Positions 5,390 through 15,381 of a stretch of 33,610 nucleotides of DNA are shown one piece after another. The translations under genes and the position numbers were made by a program. The number at the start of each line of letters is the position of its first letter. Position 1 is the stretch's first letter. Under the pieces are notes generated by a model. The model had not been told where the DNA came from and did not search any database. It saw nothing but the letters and a program-made list of their open reading frames with translations. Source of the stretch: a virus; the IMG/VR virus record IMGVR_UViG_3300010354_000308, positions 1-33,610 of that record; one strand, written 5' to 3'.

Positions 5390-6110
5390 ATGTCAGCAGA
5401 AATAAAAAGAGTTAAAGTTGGACATTTAATTGAATCCCAAATTCCTTCGTTTTTAAATGAAGAGTCTCCACTATTCAGAGAATTTTTAGAGACTTATTAC
5501 ATCTCTCAGGAACACCAGGGTGGTGTTCTAGATTTGTCTAGTAATATTGACAAATATACTAAGGGCACATCATTTAACAGAGAAACTTTAATTCCATATG
5601 GTGTATTGCTGCAGTCCATTAATCCAGGTGATGGTACGATTGTAGTTAATTCTACAATTGGTTGGCCAGATCAGTATGGGTTATTGAAAATTGGTGATGA
5701 AATAATTACGTACACTAGAAAAACCGATAATACGTTTGAGGATTGTTATAGGGGATTTAGTGGTATTGATCAAATATCTCAAGATACTGATGTTGAGTTT
5801 TTGAGTTTTTCCCTGACAGATTCATCTAGTCATGAAGCCGGAAGTATTGTTTACAATTTAAGTAATTTATTCCTGCAAGAAATATTTGTAAAGTTTAAAA
5901 GTCAATTCTTACCTGGATTTGAAAATAGAAATTTTATCGAGGGCATCAACTTAGCCAATATCTTATCCAGAGCCAAAGATTTTTATAGCGCAAAAGGCAC
6001 AGATACTTCATATAAATTACTCTTCAAAATTCTGTACGGCGAAGAAATCCAAATTATTAAGCCACAGGAATATACTCTAACACCTTCAGATAATACTTAT
6101 TTTGTAACTA
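5390..6110 (+). other. P2 gpI-like (gp7/Tri2-like) wedge domain
   Basis: Residues 1-240 of the giant protein. A helix containing SPLFREFLETYY and a later helical block, FLQEIFVKFKSQFLPG followed by AKGTDTSYKLLFKILYGEE, match the pattern of tail protein I family proteins, in which an (S/A)-K-G-T-x-x-S/T-(F/Y) turn precedes an L-F-x-x-L-(Y/F)-G-E-E helix. An IGDEIITYT beta module is inserted between these parts (about 80-130). Confidence 0.6.
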
Positions 6111-9100
6111 AGAATGTTCTTGTAGAAAAGATTTTTGGAACTGGTGATCCAATCTTATCGAAGGGCAATTTCTTATATCAAAATATAACTGGAATTGGAA
6201 CTGTAAGTGCTTCAATTTATAACGTAGAATATAGACCTATTAAAAACAAAGATTTTTATGAGATATCTTTGGATTCCTCGTCATTTGATGGCCAATTTGT
6301 AGCGCCAGGAAAAACAAAAATTATTGAAACTACTCCACAAAACTCTACAGCTATTCTTGTTGATTCTACTTTAGGTTTTGAGAGATCAGGAAACCTTCTT
6401 ATTAAACCAACACCTACATCCGAATATATTACTATATCTTATCAAGATAAGACAATCAATCAATTTTTGGGAGTTTCTGGAGTCACAACTGAATTTTCTT
6501 TTGGTGCAGATATTACAGAAGATCGCTTAGCTTATGCTTATGTTGGTTTAGGTCAAACTTCAAAGGTAGATTTGAGGTTGGTAAATGTTATTGATACTGT
6601 TGAAACTACTCAAACTTCTAATATGAGGGTTGGGGATACTTTGGTATTGTCATCTTTTGGATTTGATTTAATTGATGATCCTAAATTTAATAGTTGGGTT
6701 TATAATGTCCCAACAAAACATATCATATCAAACGTACTTCAACAAAACCAAAATACGTTTAGAGTGCAACTTTATGATTCTATCGTATTCAGCATTGGAG
6801 AATCAGTTTATATTCTGAATTCCAATAATGAGAAAGTTAGAGGTGTGGTGAAGAGTATTGAGTATTCTTCTGGAGATACAATAAAAATTAAATCAAATAC
6901 TATTATCGTACAGATTTCTGGTACTCTTCCATCAAATCCATATCAAATTGAAAAAATAGTAGTTAAAGCGAATCATAACTCAAATTATTTTCCACAACTT
7001 TCCGACATTTCTGTGGGTATACAAAACTCATATTTGGACTTTGATGAAAAAAATATGTATGTTGCGACTAGTGGCATACCTAACTATCCTATTTTTGCGA
7101 CGGACAACAAAATTTTCATTAAAACTGGATCAAATCAAGATGGAATAGTGACACTTGTCAGTTCATTGGATCCATTAAACAATACTCCTTTTGATCATAA
7201 CTTAGTTACTGGTGATAAAATTTATTGGAATAATACCACTAACAGTGGATTGTCTACTGGCGTTTATTTTGTTACTTCTGTTAATAGAACCCAGTTTAGA
7301 TTATCTTATAGTAATACAGACGTTTTTGCTAAAAAATATGTCCCCATTAAGTCGGATCTTCCTGGACAATATATTTACAAATCTGGATTCGAAAACAAGA
7401 ATGCTTCCCATCAAAAGTTATTAGGAAAATTTCCATATACTAAAGAAGTTACATTATTTGATGATAAGTCAAAAAGAACTACAAGTAACAGACCAATAGG
7501 TCTCATGGCAAATGGAGTAGAGTTGTATCCATCTACTGTATTTGACGAAGAAATATTTTTTGGAAAAATAGAATCTATCAAAGTTACAAATCCAGGTAAA
7601 GATTATGATGTTATAAATGGTCCACCAATAGTCATCCAAGATGACCTTGGTACAGGCGCAAAAGCTTATGCAAACGTAGTTGGATCATTTAAAGAAATTA
7701 AATTAATAACACCTGGTATTGGTTATCAGGAAAAACCAAAAATAACTGTTTCTGGTGGTAATGGACGTGGAGCAGTACTGGAGTCCAATTTAGTTAGGGG
7801 TAGAATCATTGTATCATTTAAAGCTGATGGAAATTCAGTAAACGTTTCTTCTGATACTATTGATTTCCCAATCAAACATAATTTTGAATTAGGCGAAGAG
7901 ATAATTTATGATTCTGGTGGAAATACTGCTATAGGTGGACTGGTAGATGATTCCAGTTACTATGCTAGACCAGTAGATCCATATACCATTTCCTTACATA
8001 TCACACCAAAGGATGCTATTTCTGGTATCAATACAGTTAACATTGGATCTGTTAGTTTAGGATTTCATAACTTCAAAACTCTAAACAGTAAGAATACAAT
8101 TACAAAAATATATGTAAAAGATTCTGGAGAGGGATATTCTAATAAACAAATTAGAGTTCCTGCAAGACCAGTTAATGGGGATACTCAAACTGGAATTAGT
8201 ACAGCTGATAATTACTTTTTTGCCCCAGGTCATGGATTTTTGGATGGTGAAATCGTAGTCTATGATTATATTGGAACTTCTGCCAATGGATTATCTACAA
8301 CTACAGAATATTATGTACACAAGATAAACAACGATAAGTTTAAACTTTCTAATGCTGGAGTTGAGACTTCTAGAACGCCTGGCAACTTTACTTCAAAAAA
8401 ATATGCAAGAATCTCTGGAGTCGGGAATGGAACTCATATTATTAAATATCCACCTATTAGGATTAATGTAGAGACTCTTGCTGGCATCTCTTCTACGGGT
8501 ATCGTAAAACCTGAAATTGATCCAATAGTGCTTGGTTCAATTCAAAGTGTTTATATTGAAGATAATGGTATTGGATATGGATGCACAAACATTATCAATT
8601 ATCATAGAAGACCAAATGTTGGTATATCTACTGTAACATCAAAAGCTTTGATAAAACCAATTATTGTTAATGGTAGTATTCTTGATGTTCAAATTCTTGC
8701 TCGTGGATCTGGATATAGAAAAGATTCGGAAATTATAGTATACGATAACACGGAAAAGGGAGTTTTTGCTCAATTAATTCCTGTTATTGAAAATGGAAAA
8801 TTGCAATCTGTTAAAATTATAGATGGAGGCCTAAACTATAATCCAGCTACTACTGGATTAGAATTGAGAAATAGAGGAACAGATGCTAAATTTATTGCTG
8901 ATGTTACGAAATGGACTATTAATCAACAGATAAAAAGTTCAACTTTAATCAATAATGAAGATGCTTTATTGACAAAACCCAATGATAGGGGACTTCAATT
9001 TATATCCTTATATTTCCCCAATAAGTTAAGATTCCAGTTAAGTGATAATATTGATTCTGGTAATATAGAACTTACGACTAGTTCGAATCACTCGCCTATT

Positions 9101-12100
9101 CTTGGATGGGCCTATGATGGAAATCCAATTTATGGTCCATATGGATTTTCTGGTGCTACGAGTGGATCTATTCGAAGAATAACCAGTAGTTATGAATTAG
9201 ATATTACTACAAAACCTGGAATACGACCACCAGGATTTACCCCTGGATATTTCGTTGATGATTTTTATTACAATGCATCTGGGGACCTAGATGAGCATAA
9301 TGGTAGATATTGCATTACTCCCGAATTTCCAGATGGAATATATGCATATTTTTATACCGTAGATATTGATTCTAGTGGAGTGTCTGTTCCCAAATTCCCA
9401 TATGTTATGGGAAGGTATTTTAAAGATCAACCACTATTGGAAAATTTTGATTCAAACTTTAATCAAGATTTGGATATAACCCAATTTAATTTAATTAGAA
9501 ATGTTGGACCTTATTATTTGAATAGTTCCGGCAGTAACTATGATGTAATCGATAAAGTAACTGATGCAGCAAAACAGGAATTCAAAGTAACCAACATCAA
9601 AACATCTGGTATTGGATCCGTAACAGTATTTTCGCCAGGAAGTGGATACAGAGTTGGTGAAGTATTGCAGTTAGACAATACTGGAACTGATGGTACGGGT
9701 ACAAACGTTGTAATTTCTCACGTTAAAGGAAAGGCGATCGAGATTATTAATGTAGGTGTCTCTACAATTACAGATGTCAAAATGCAGGTGATTAATAATA
9801 GAATCATTGGAGTTACTACGGATCCACATGGATTCTCTGACGGAGAAACTGTAATCATCAGTGGACTTTCCACTTCTCGTCTTTCTATTATTGAAGGCCC
9901 ACGTAAACTTAGTGTTCTGAAAAGAAGTGTAGGACTAACTGAATATCTTCCAAATTCAAATACAACTGGAATATCAACTTACATCCCAGTTACTGATGTA
10001 CGAGGATTTTCCATTAATGATGTAATTGGCATTGGAACCGAAGTGATGAGAGTTACTTCGATTGATGAACAGTTTTCTAGATTGGGAGTAAACCGCCAAG
10101 TAGGAGTTTCATTAACACATACTAGTGGAACAAATAATGTTAAATTATTACCTACTAAGTTTGAGTATTATATTCCAAAGGGAATTAATTATGCTACATT
10201 TGAAAATAACGTCAGATTCTTTGATCCTCATTATACTATTGGCATTGGTTCTACTGGAACGAATTATAGAATAACTTCTACTGGAATTGGCACAACAACT
10301 ACCCAAACCATTACTAATAGATTTGTACCAGAAAAATCAATTTATGTAAAAAATCATCCATACTATACTGGACAGAAATTAATTTATAATCCAGGGATTG
10401 GTGGATCTAGCATTGTTTATTCGTCAACTGGATATGGATCTACCAGTGGAATTGGAACAGAGAGGCTTTCAGCTGGAACTGAAGTATATGCAATTAATTT
10501 GGGTGTAGATTATCTTGGTATTTCTACCGTTGGTTTCCCCACGGAAGGAAATGCAGTATATTTCTTTGGACAAGGTGAAGAAGTTGGATATGCACATTCA
10601 TTTACGTCTACATTCCCAGAGATAACAGCCGTTGCAGAGAATTATAGTGCATCAGTAAAAACAACAAATAACCACGGACTGTCTACTGGTGATCTTGTAT
10701 CTCTTACAAGTCTACCAAAACAACTTGAAAGAGTGGCTCTTAGATATGATCCTGTTATTTTAAAAATAACGACCGAACGAGTATCATTCTCTAGTACTAC
10801 TTTCTCTAATGATTTGACAAGCTTTAAAATTGATACTCAGAAATTTAATAGTGGAGATAAAGTAGTTTACTATGCAAATGGAAATACAATTGGTGGATTG
10901 GTTGATAATGAAATTTATTATGTATTGAAGGATGCCCCAGATAGAATTAAATTGTGTAGATATCTTAGCGATGTTAAAGAATCTAATGCAATTGTCATGT
11001 CTTCTGTTTCATTGGGCACTTACTATCTTGCAAAAATAAATCCACCAATTACTGTTAATAGGGGAAATGTATTAGAATTTGATTTGTCCGATCAAAGTCT
11101 ATCTAATATGCGATTGGATTTTTATGAGGATATTAATTTTAGGAATAATCTAGACATTTCTGGTACTTCAGAAAGTGGTTTCTCCATTTTACGTGAAGGT
11201 GTTGTTGGTACTGTTGGTGCTAGAGTCATAATTTCCACGGTAACGGAGTTTCCTAAAAAGTCATTTTATAATTTAACTCCAATTACTCCAACGGATGTTA
11301 GAAAAAATCAAATCACTAGTGATGATAGTATTCCAGGAAGAAATTCTATAACAATTAATGATAGTATTTTGAGTGGAAATCACGCAATTGTTGTTGCTGA
11401 TTCCAAAAATTTCTCTTTCAATTTGATTAAAAAACCAGCATTCTATGAAAATTTCATAACCAAGTCGGGACTATCGACTGTATATTACGAAACAGATTCA
11501 CCATTTGCAGTTGGCCCTGTATCTAGGACAAAGATTAATTTCCCAGGTAAAGGTTATTCTAAACTACCAAAGGTTATTGGATTTGAATCTATTTCAGGTA
11601 AAGATGCAGTTATTAAAATCAATAGTGGGAGAATTGGTCAAATTGATTCTATGGAAAGGGTAAAAGATGGATTTGATTATCCTACTGACCCAACCCTACT
11701 TCCATTTTTAAGTGTTCCGACAATATGCGATATAAGTGGAATATCTAGAATATCTAGAGTCGATATTACGGATGGTGGAAGGAATTATCAGCAACCACCC
11801 AGACTAGTTGTTTTGGGAAATACTAAAGTAAAACTAGATGCTGTTGTAAATGGAGGTTCTGTAGTCGATGTAATAGTTAAAGAAAACGCATATGAATTTA
11901 CAGAACCGTTACCTGTTATTCCAGTTACTAATTCTAATGGATATGATATTGATACGATCACTCATTCAAGTAATCTAGTAACTTTAGAATTACTTTTAGA
12001 CCCACAATTTAATAAACCAGTTACTGCTGGATATGCAACATCTGAAGTTAAATTCCCATTTGCTATTGGAGATAGAATTTATATCGAAGGGTGTAGATTG

Positions 12101-14323
12101 AAGCCAGATTCTGTAAATTTGGGTGAATTGAACTTTAATTCTATTGATTATGGATATAGATTCTTCGATGTAGTTGGCATCAATACATTAAATTATACCG
12201 TTACTTATAGTATGGTTGGGATTGCCACTGGAACTTTAGGTGCATATGACGATGACTTCACCTTAGGTTCTGTCATCAATGAAAATGACATGGCTAAATT
12301 TAGTATGAAAATTATTGACGATTCTTCTTATGTTTCTGGTGAAAAAGTTATATCTAAAAAGTTTACTGCTAATGTAACTGAAAATGGTTATGACAGTGAC
12401 ATAAATCAACTTAGATTAACTAATAGTGTAGGTGAATTAAGAGTTGGTGATGTATTGTACGGGGAACAATCAAAATTAGTCGGTAAAGTCGAAGCAGTTA
12501 ATAAATTTAATATTAGAACAAGATTGGGAATTACAAGAGATAAACTTGGGGATATTGATAAGTCAAAAGGAATATTGAATGAGTATCTTCAAAGAATATC
12601 TGATAATTTTTATTATCAGAAGTTTTCTTACTCTATTAATAGTTCTATACCATATGATTCTTGGAAAGAATCGGTTAGGTCAATCATTCACCCATCTGGA
12701 TTTAGAGAATTTTCAGATTTAAAAATATTTGGTGATCCACAAAAAGATGCAAAAACATTTAATTATGTAAATGTTGGGTTGGCTAAGTCAACTAATATGA
12801 AGGTTAAGGCAATTTCTCAAGATGTGTCTTTAATTATTAATATTGATAATGAAGTTTACATGGGCACCAAATCAAACTTTGCTATGATAACTGAGGATGA
12901 TCCTCTTCCAGACAATTCTATCCAAAGAATTTTCTTCCCTGAGGGTAGACCACTTAAGGGTTATATTTTAAATAAAACTAACAAAGTTTTGAAACTAGAT
13001 GATATAAGTAATGGATTTAATGGAAGATATGATAGAGCAGGAAACCTAATTGGAAATACTCAGTTTAAATTAACAACAAAGAATGGAGTTCCCGTTTTTA
13101 GATCCACATTCAATTCAGCGTCATCATCTGTCGTTGATTTAGTTAATAATGTAATTAGCATTCCTAATCATAATTTCCAAAGTGGACAAGAATTGGTCTA
13201 TGATACTCAAGGAGGTACAGTTCTCGGTATTGCAACTACATCTCACACAACAGGCACAAGAGATATTGTCATGTCTGTTACTGGTGCCGGCGGCAGTGCA
13301 TTATTTGAAAATGGATACAATTTCTCTGTTGTTGGTCCAGTTGTTGGTATATCCACTACTGCAAGTCCAATAGTTGGAGCAAAAGTATTTGGATTTGGTA
13401 CTGGAATCCCTGGAATATCTACTTATGGAACTGGAGCTAAGTTTGAGGTTCTCATCACCTATAGTGAATCTACAGGAGTTCCAATTTCTACCAGTATTTT
13501 ACTGAGAGAGGGTGGATATGGATATCAAGTTGGGGAAACTGTAAGTATAGCTGGTACTTTTATGGGGGGAACTTCCCCAACTAATGATCTATCTTTTGTT
13601 GTAACAAAAGTAGCAAGTACTAGAGCTGGAATACAGACGGTGTACTCAAATGTACCTTCTACTAATGATGGTTCTGGGTCTGGAGCAGTGTTTAATGTAG
13701 AAAGAGATGTCAATACTGATATATCCAAAGTAACGGTCGTTACAGGAGGTTCTGGTTATGCTGGAACTAATACAATTTCTATTGCAGGAACTTACATTGG
13801 AGGATCGACTCCTACCGACAATTTGTATTTAACTCCAACCGAATTGGGAAGTAATGTAATGCCTTCTACAGTCTATGTTCAAAAAATAGACGATGTTAAA
13901 TTTAGACTATCTGGTCTCACTACCTCATTGGCATTTGATATTGTTGGTCTTGGTACTGGCACCCATCTACTTAGATATGCCAATCCAACTCAAAATTCTT
14001 TAATTTTGGTTGATGGTATAATTCAAAGTCCAATTCGTAATAAAAAACTATCAGTGAGTGTTACAGCTCCTGTTGGAACTGAAGATCAACAAATAACAGT
14101 TGGCGCAGGTATAAATTCTCTTGGAACAGATGATTTGATCAAGATTAATGACGAATACCTAAAAGTAAAATTCATCGGTAAGGGATCATTTGTTATTTCC
14201 AGAACTGCTGATGTCGAAACTACAGTGGACCAGAATTTTTATTATGATAAGAATAGAGCTAATTCTACGGTCACCTCTGTGGACAGTACGTTAGTTACTT
14301 CTGATGATAGACCTCCATATTAA
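5390..14323 (+). CDS. Giant baseplate protein, 2977 aa, with gpI-like N-terminus (gp7/Tri2 candidate)
   Basis: The frame is unbroken for 8.9 kb. The N-terminus (1-240) carries IPSFLNEESPLFREFLETYY (18-37) and, near 183-221, NILSRAKDFYSAKGTDTSYK then LLFKILYGEE and a T-P-S-D-N turn. This resembles the P2 gpI / tail protein I family, the counterpart of gp7 in the wedge triplex. The rest is beta-rich: repeated GxGY segments, at least six H-x-(L/F)-x-x-G-(D/E) repeats (His 603, 830, 948, 1480, 1762 and 2594), and a YHYH-like domain at about 1210-1345. No signal, membrane or coiled-coil segment is obvious. It directly follows gp6, where T4 has gene 7 (1032 aa). Inference: it acts as gp7 at its N-terminus and extends outward as a large arm or fibre. 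The virion-protein role is very likely; the gp7 equivalence is moderately likely. Confidence 0.88.
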   Translation: MSAEIKRVKVGHLIESQIPSFLNEESPLFREFLETYYISQEHQGGVLDLSSNIDKYTKGTSFNRETLIPYGVLLQSINPGDGTIVVNSTIGWPDQYGLLKIGDEIITYTRKTDNTFEDCYRGFSGIDQISQDTDVEFLSFSLTDSSSHEAGSIVYNLSNLFLQEIFVKFKSQFLPGFENRNFIEGINLANILSRAKDFYSAKGTDTSYKLLFKILYGEEIQIIKPQEYTLTPSDNTYFVTKNVLVEKIFGTGDPILSKGNFLYQNITGIGTVSASIYNVEYRPIKNKDFYEISLDSSSFDGQFVAPGKTKIIETTPQNSTAILVDSTLGFERSGNLLIKPTPTSEYITISYQDKTINQFLGVSGVTTEFSFGADITEDRLAYAYVGLGQTSKVDLRLVNVIDTVETTQTSNMRVGDTLVLSSFGFDLIDDPKFNSWVYNVPTKHIISNVLQQNQNTFRVQLYDSIVFSIGESVYILNSNNEKVRGVVKSIEYSSGDTIKIKSNTIIVQISGTLPSNPYQIEKIVVKANHNSNYFPQLSDISVGIQNSYLDFDEKNMYVATSGIPNYPIFATDNKIFIKTGSNQDGIVTLVSSLDPLNNTPFDHNLVTGDKIYWNNTTNSGLSTGVYFVTSVNRTQFRLSYSNTDVFAKKYVPIKSDLPGQYIYKSGFENKNASHQKLLGKFPYTKEVTLFDDKSKRTTSNRPIGLMANGVELYPSTVFDEEIFFGKIESIKVTNPGKDYDVINGPPIVIQDDLGTGAKAYANVVGSFKEIKLITPGIGYQEKPKITVSGGNGRGAVLESNLVRGRIIVSFKADGNSVNVSSDTIDFPIKHNFELGEEIIYDSGGNTAIGGLVDDSSYYARPVDPYTISLHITPKDAISGINTVNIGSVSLGFHNFKTLNSKNTITKIYVKDSGEGYSNKQIRVPARPVNGDTQTGISTADNYFFAPGHGFLDGEIVVYDYIGTSANGLSTTTEYYVHKINNDKFKLSNAGVETSRTPGNFTSKKYARISGVGNGTHIIKYPPIRINVETLAGISSTGIVKPEIDPIVLGSIQSVYIEDNGIGYGCTNIINYHRRPNVGISTVTSKALIKPIIVNGSILDVQILARGSGYRKDSEIIVYDNTEKGVFAQLIPVIENGKLQSVKIIDGGLNYNPATTGLELRNRGTDAKFIADVTKWTINQQIKSSTLINNEDALLTKPNDRGLQFISLYFPNKLRFQLSDNIDSGNIELTTSSNHSPILGWAYDGNPIYGPYGFSGATSGSIRRITSSYELDITTKPGIRPPGFTPGYFVDDFYYNASGDLDEHNGRYCITPEFPDGIYAYFYTVDIDSSGVSVPKFPYVMGRYFKDQPLLENFDSNFNQDLDITQFNLIRNVGPYYLNSSGSNYDVIDKVTDAAKQEFKVTNIKTSGIGSVTVFSPGSGYRVGEVLQLDNTGTDGTGTNVVISHVKGKAIEIINVGVSTITDVKMQVINNRIIGVTTDPHGFSDGETVIISGLSTSRLSIIEGPRKLSVLKRSVGLTEYLPNSNTTGISTYIPVTDVRGFSINDVIGIGTEVMRVTSIDEQFSRLGVNRQVGVSLTHTSGTNNVKLLPTKFEYYIPKGINYATFENNVRFFDPHYTIGIGSTGTNYRITSTGIGTTTTQTITNRFVPEKSIYVKNHPYYTGQKLIYNPGIGGSSIVYSSTGYGSTSGIGTERLSAGTEVYAINLGVDYLGISTVGFPTEGNAVYFFGQGEEVGYAHSFTSTFPEITAVAENYSASVKTTNNHGLSTGDLVSLTSLPKQLERVALRYDPVILKITTERVSFSSTTFSNDLTSFKIDTQKFNSGDKVVYYANGNTIGGLVDNEIYYVLKDAPDRIKLCRYLSDVKESNAIVMSSVSLGTYYLAKINPPITVNRGNVLEFDLSDQSLSNMRLDFYEDINFRNNLDISGTSESGFSILREGVVGTVGARVIISTVTEFPKKSFYNLTPITPTDVRKNQITSDDSIPGRNSITINDSILSGNHAIVVADSKNFSFNLIKKPAFYENFITKSGLSTVYYETDSPFAVGPVSRTKINFPGKGYSKLPKVIGFESISGKDAVIKINSGRIGQIDSMERVKDGFDYPTDPTLLPFLSVPTICDISGISRISRVDITDGGRNYQQPPRLVVLGNTKVKLDAVVNGGSVVDVIVKENAYEFTEPLPVIPVTNSNGYDIDTITHSSNLVTLELLLDPQFNKPVTAGYATSEVKFPFAIGDRIYIEGCRLKPDSVNLGELNFNSIDYGYRFFDVVGINTLNYTVTYSMVGIATGTLGAYDDDFTLGSVINENDMAKFSMKIIDDSSYVSGEKVISKKFTANVTENGYDSDINQLRLTNSVGELRVGDVLYGEQSKLVGKVEAVNKFNIRTRLGITRDKLGDIDKSKGILNEYLQRISDNFYYQKFSYSINSSIPYDSWKESVRSIIHPSGFREFSDLKIFGDPQKDAKTFNYVNVGLAKSTNMKVKAISQDVSLIINIDNEVYMGTKSNFAMITEDDPLPDNSIQRIFFPEGRPLKGYILNKTNKVLKLDDISNGFNGRYDRAGNLIGNTQFKLTTKNGVPVFRSTFNSASSSVVDLVNNVISIPNHNFQSGQELVYDTQGGTVLGIATTSHTTGTRDIVMSVTGAGGSALFENGYNFSVVGPVVGISTTASPIVGAKVFGFGTGIPGISTYGTGAKFEVLITYSESTGVPISTSILLREGGYGYQVGETVSIAGTFMGGTSPTNDLSFVVTKVASTRAGIQTVYSNVPSTNDGSGSGAVFNVERDVNTDISKVTVVTGGSGYAGTNTISIAGTYIGGSTPTDNLYLTPTELGSNVMPSTVYVQKIDDVKFRLSGLTTSLAFDIVGLGTGTHLLRYANPTQNSLILVDGIIQSPIRNKKLSVSVTAPVGTEDQQITVGAGINSLGTDDLIKINDEYLKVKFIGKGSFVISRTADVETTVDQNFYYDKNRANSTVTSVDSTLVTSDDRPPY
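7190..13330 (+). repeat. Degenerate H-x-L/F-x-x-G-D/E protein repeats
   Basis: Six clear copies occur in the 2977-aa protein: HNLVTGDKIYW (603), HNFELGEEIIYD (830), HGFLDGEIVVYD (948), HGFSDGETVIIS (1480), HGLSTGDLVSL (1762) and HNFQSGQELVYD (2594). A seventh lacks the His (KFNSGDKVVYY, 1818). Several continue with a GGL turn and a YYV strand. The DNA has diverged, so these are old protein-level repeats rather than DNA direct repeats. Confidence 0.7.
9002..9424 (+). other. YHYH-like domain inside the giant protein
   Basis: Residues about 1205-1345. GWAYDGNPIYGPYG (1239-1252), DLDEHNGR (1299-1306) and TPEFPDGIYAYFYT (1310-1323) follow in the order typical of the YHYH domain. The eponymous Y-H-Y-H is replaced by Y-A-Y-F at 1318-1321. 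The domain's biochemical role is unknown; in a baseplate protein it may be a binding or structural insert. Confidence 0.65.
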
Positions 14324-14324
14324 C

Positions 14325-14332
14325 TATAAATA
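14325..14332 (+). promoter_or_regulatory. Late promoter octamer TATAAATA
   Basis: A perfect match to the T4 late consensus, placed 2 nt after the stop of the giant gene and 21 nt before the ATG at 14354. It starts a new late unit for the fibre protein and the 1749-aa protein. Confidence 0.75.
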
Positions 14333-14353
14333 ACAGAAAAGTACGTTCAAATA

Positions 14354-15370
14354 ATGGCTAAACAGGGTATTAGTACGGGAACAACTCCCAATGATGGGAC
14401 TGGAGATACATTACTTGCAGCTACGTTAAAAATTAATTCAAATTTTAACGAAGTATATAACGTGTTTGGTGATGGCAGTAATCTTGTAAGTTTTGTTTCA
14501 TACGCAACCACTGCGGGGTATTCTACTGCATGTGGGGTTGCTTCTACATCAACTTATGCTCAGGTTTCTAGATTTGTAACTACAGATATTAGTATTAATT
14601 CTACAGGTGTATCTACCTTTAGTTATACTGATACTGGTGGAATAATTATTGAGAAATTTGGTGTACCTGCAAACACTCCGTTTCAAGTTGGATTTGCTGG
14701 TACTATGCTTAGGGTTGAAAAATCAAAAGTTGGAGTGGGAACATCAGCTCCAACTTCTCAATTTGAAGTTGTTTCGTATGATCCAGAAATACCTGTATTG
14801 CAAGTAACTCCTAAGAGTAATGGACACGCAATACGTGTTTCTCAAAATCCAGTAGTAAATTCTACTAGTTTTGTAGTTACAAAAGATGGTAAGGTTGGAA
14901 TAGCTTCGACTGCACCACAATCACATTTAACGGTTACGGGAGATGTTTCTGTAACTGGAATTTCTACATTCACGGGAACTACACATTTAAATGGGTCTAT
15001 TACTGAAAAAGTAATTGGTAATTTTTCTAGTTCTTTAACTGCTATTGGTGGAACCTTAACCGTAGACGTATCTCAAGGAACGGTAATACTTGGTGGATTG
15101 ACAACCTCGGTAACAACTTGGGCATTTACAAATGTAAGTACATTGAATGGTAAAGCAACCACCGTTACGATTATTAATGATGCAGGTGCATCTGCAACAT
15201 ATGGTGACCTTTGTAGAGTAAATGGATCTCTTATTTCTGGTGGAATTCGTTGGGTTGGGGGCAATCCACCGCCATCAACAAATCAGGAAGATATATTAAC
15301 TTTCAGTATCATCCGAGATGGTTTTGGCGAAACACGGGTTTATTGCAATAGTTCTTTAAATATTAGTTGA
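14354..15370 (+). CDS. Tail-fibre-like protein, 338 aa
   Basis: The N-terminus (GISTGTTPNDGTGDTLLAAT, then LKINSNFNEVYNVFG) is the common phage fibre or baseplate attachment motif P-N-D-G-T-G-D followed by a K-I-N-x-N-F helix. The middle holds trimeric-fibre repeats: KVGVGTSAPTSQFEV near 125 and KVGIASTAPQSHLTV near 184, then GISTFTG. The C-terminus has a GGIRWVGGNPPP segment and ends in RVYCNSSLNIS, a terminal domain that recurs in cyanophage fibre proteins. There is no catalytic motif or membrane segment. Family knowledge suggests a homotrimeric short fibre or spike attached to the baseplate. It sits between the gp7 candidate and the propeller protein and has its own late promoter. The fibre label is secure; receptor binding is inferred. 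Confidence 0.82.
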   Translation: MAKQGISTGTTPNDGTGDTLLAATLKINSNFNEVYNVFGDGSNLVSFVSYATTAGYSTACGVASTSTYAQVSRFVTTDISINSTGVSTFSYTDTGGIIIEKFGVPANTPFQVGFAGTMLRVEKSKVGVGTSAPTSQFEVVSYDPEIPVLQVTPKSNGHAIRVSQNPVVNSTSFVVTKDGKVGIASTAPQSHLTVTGDVSVTGISTFTGTTHLNGSITEKVIGNFSSSLTAIGGTLTVDVSQGTVILGGLTTSVTTWAFTNVSTLNGKATTVTIINDAGASATYGDLCRVNGSLISGGIRWVGGNPPPSTNQEDILTFSIIRDGFGETRVYCNSSLNIS

Positions 15371-15381
15371 GGTAACTATAG

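Noticed and set aside
7612-7621. TATAAATG, and similar near-matches (TATAAATT near 6009 and 14110; TATAAATC near 30286), as internal late promoters
   Set aside because: They fall inside large genes, not at gene ends, and miss the last consensus base. In AT-rich DNA such near-matches are expected by chance.
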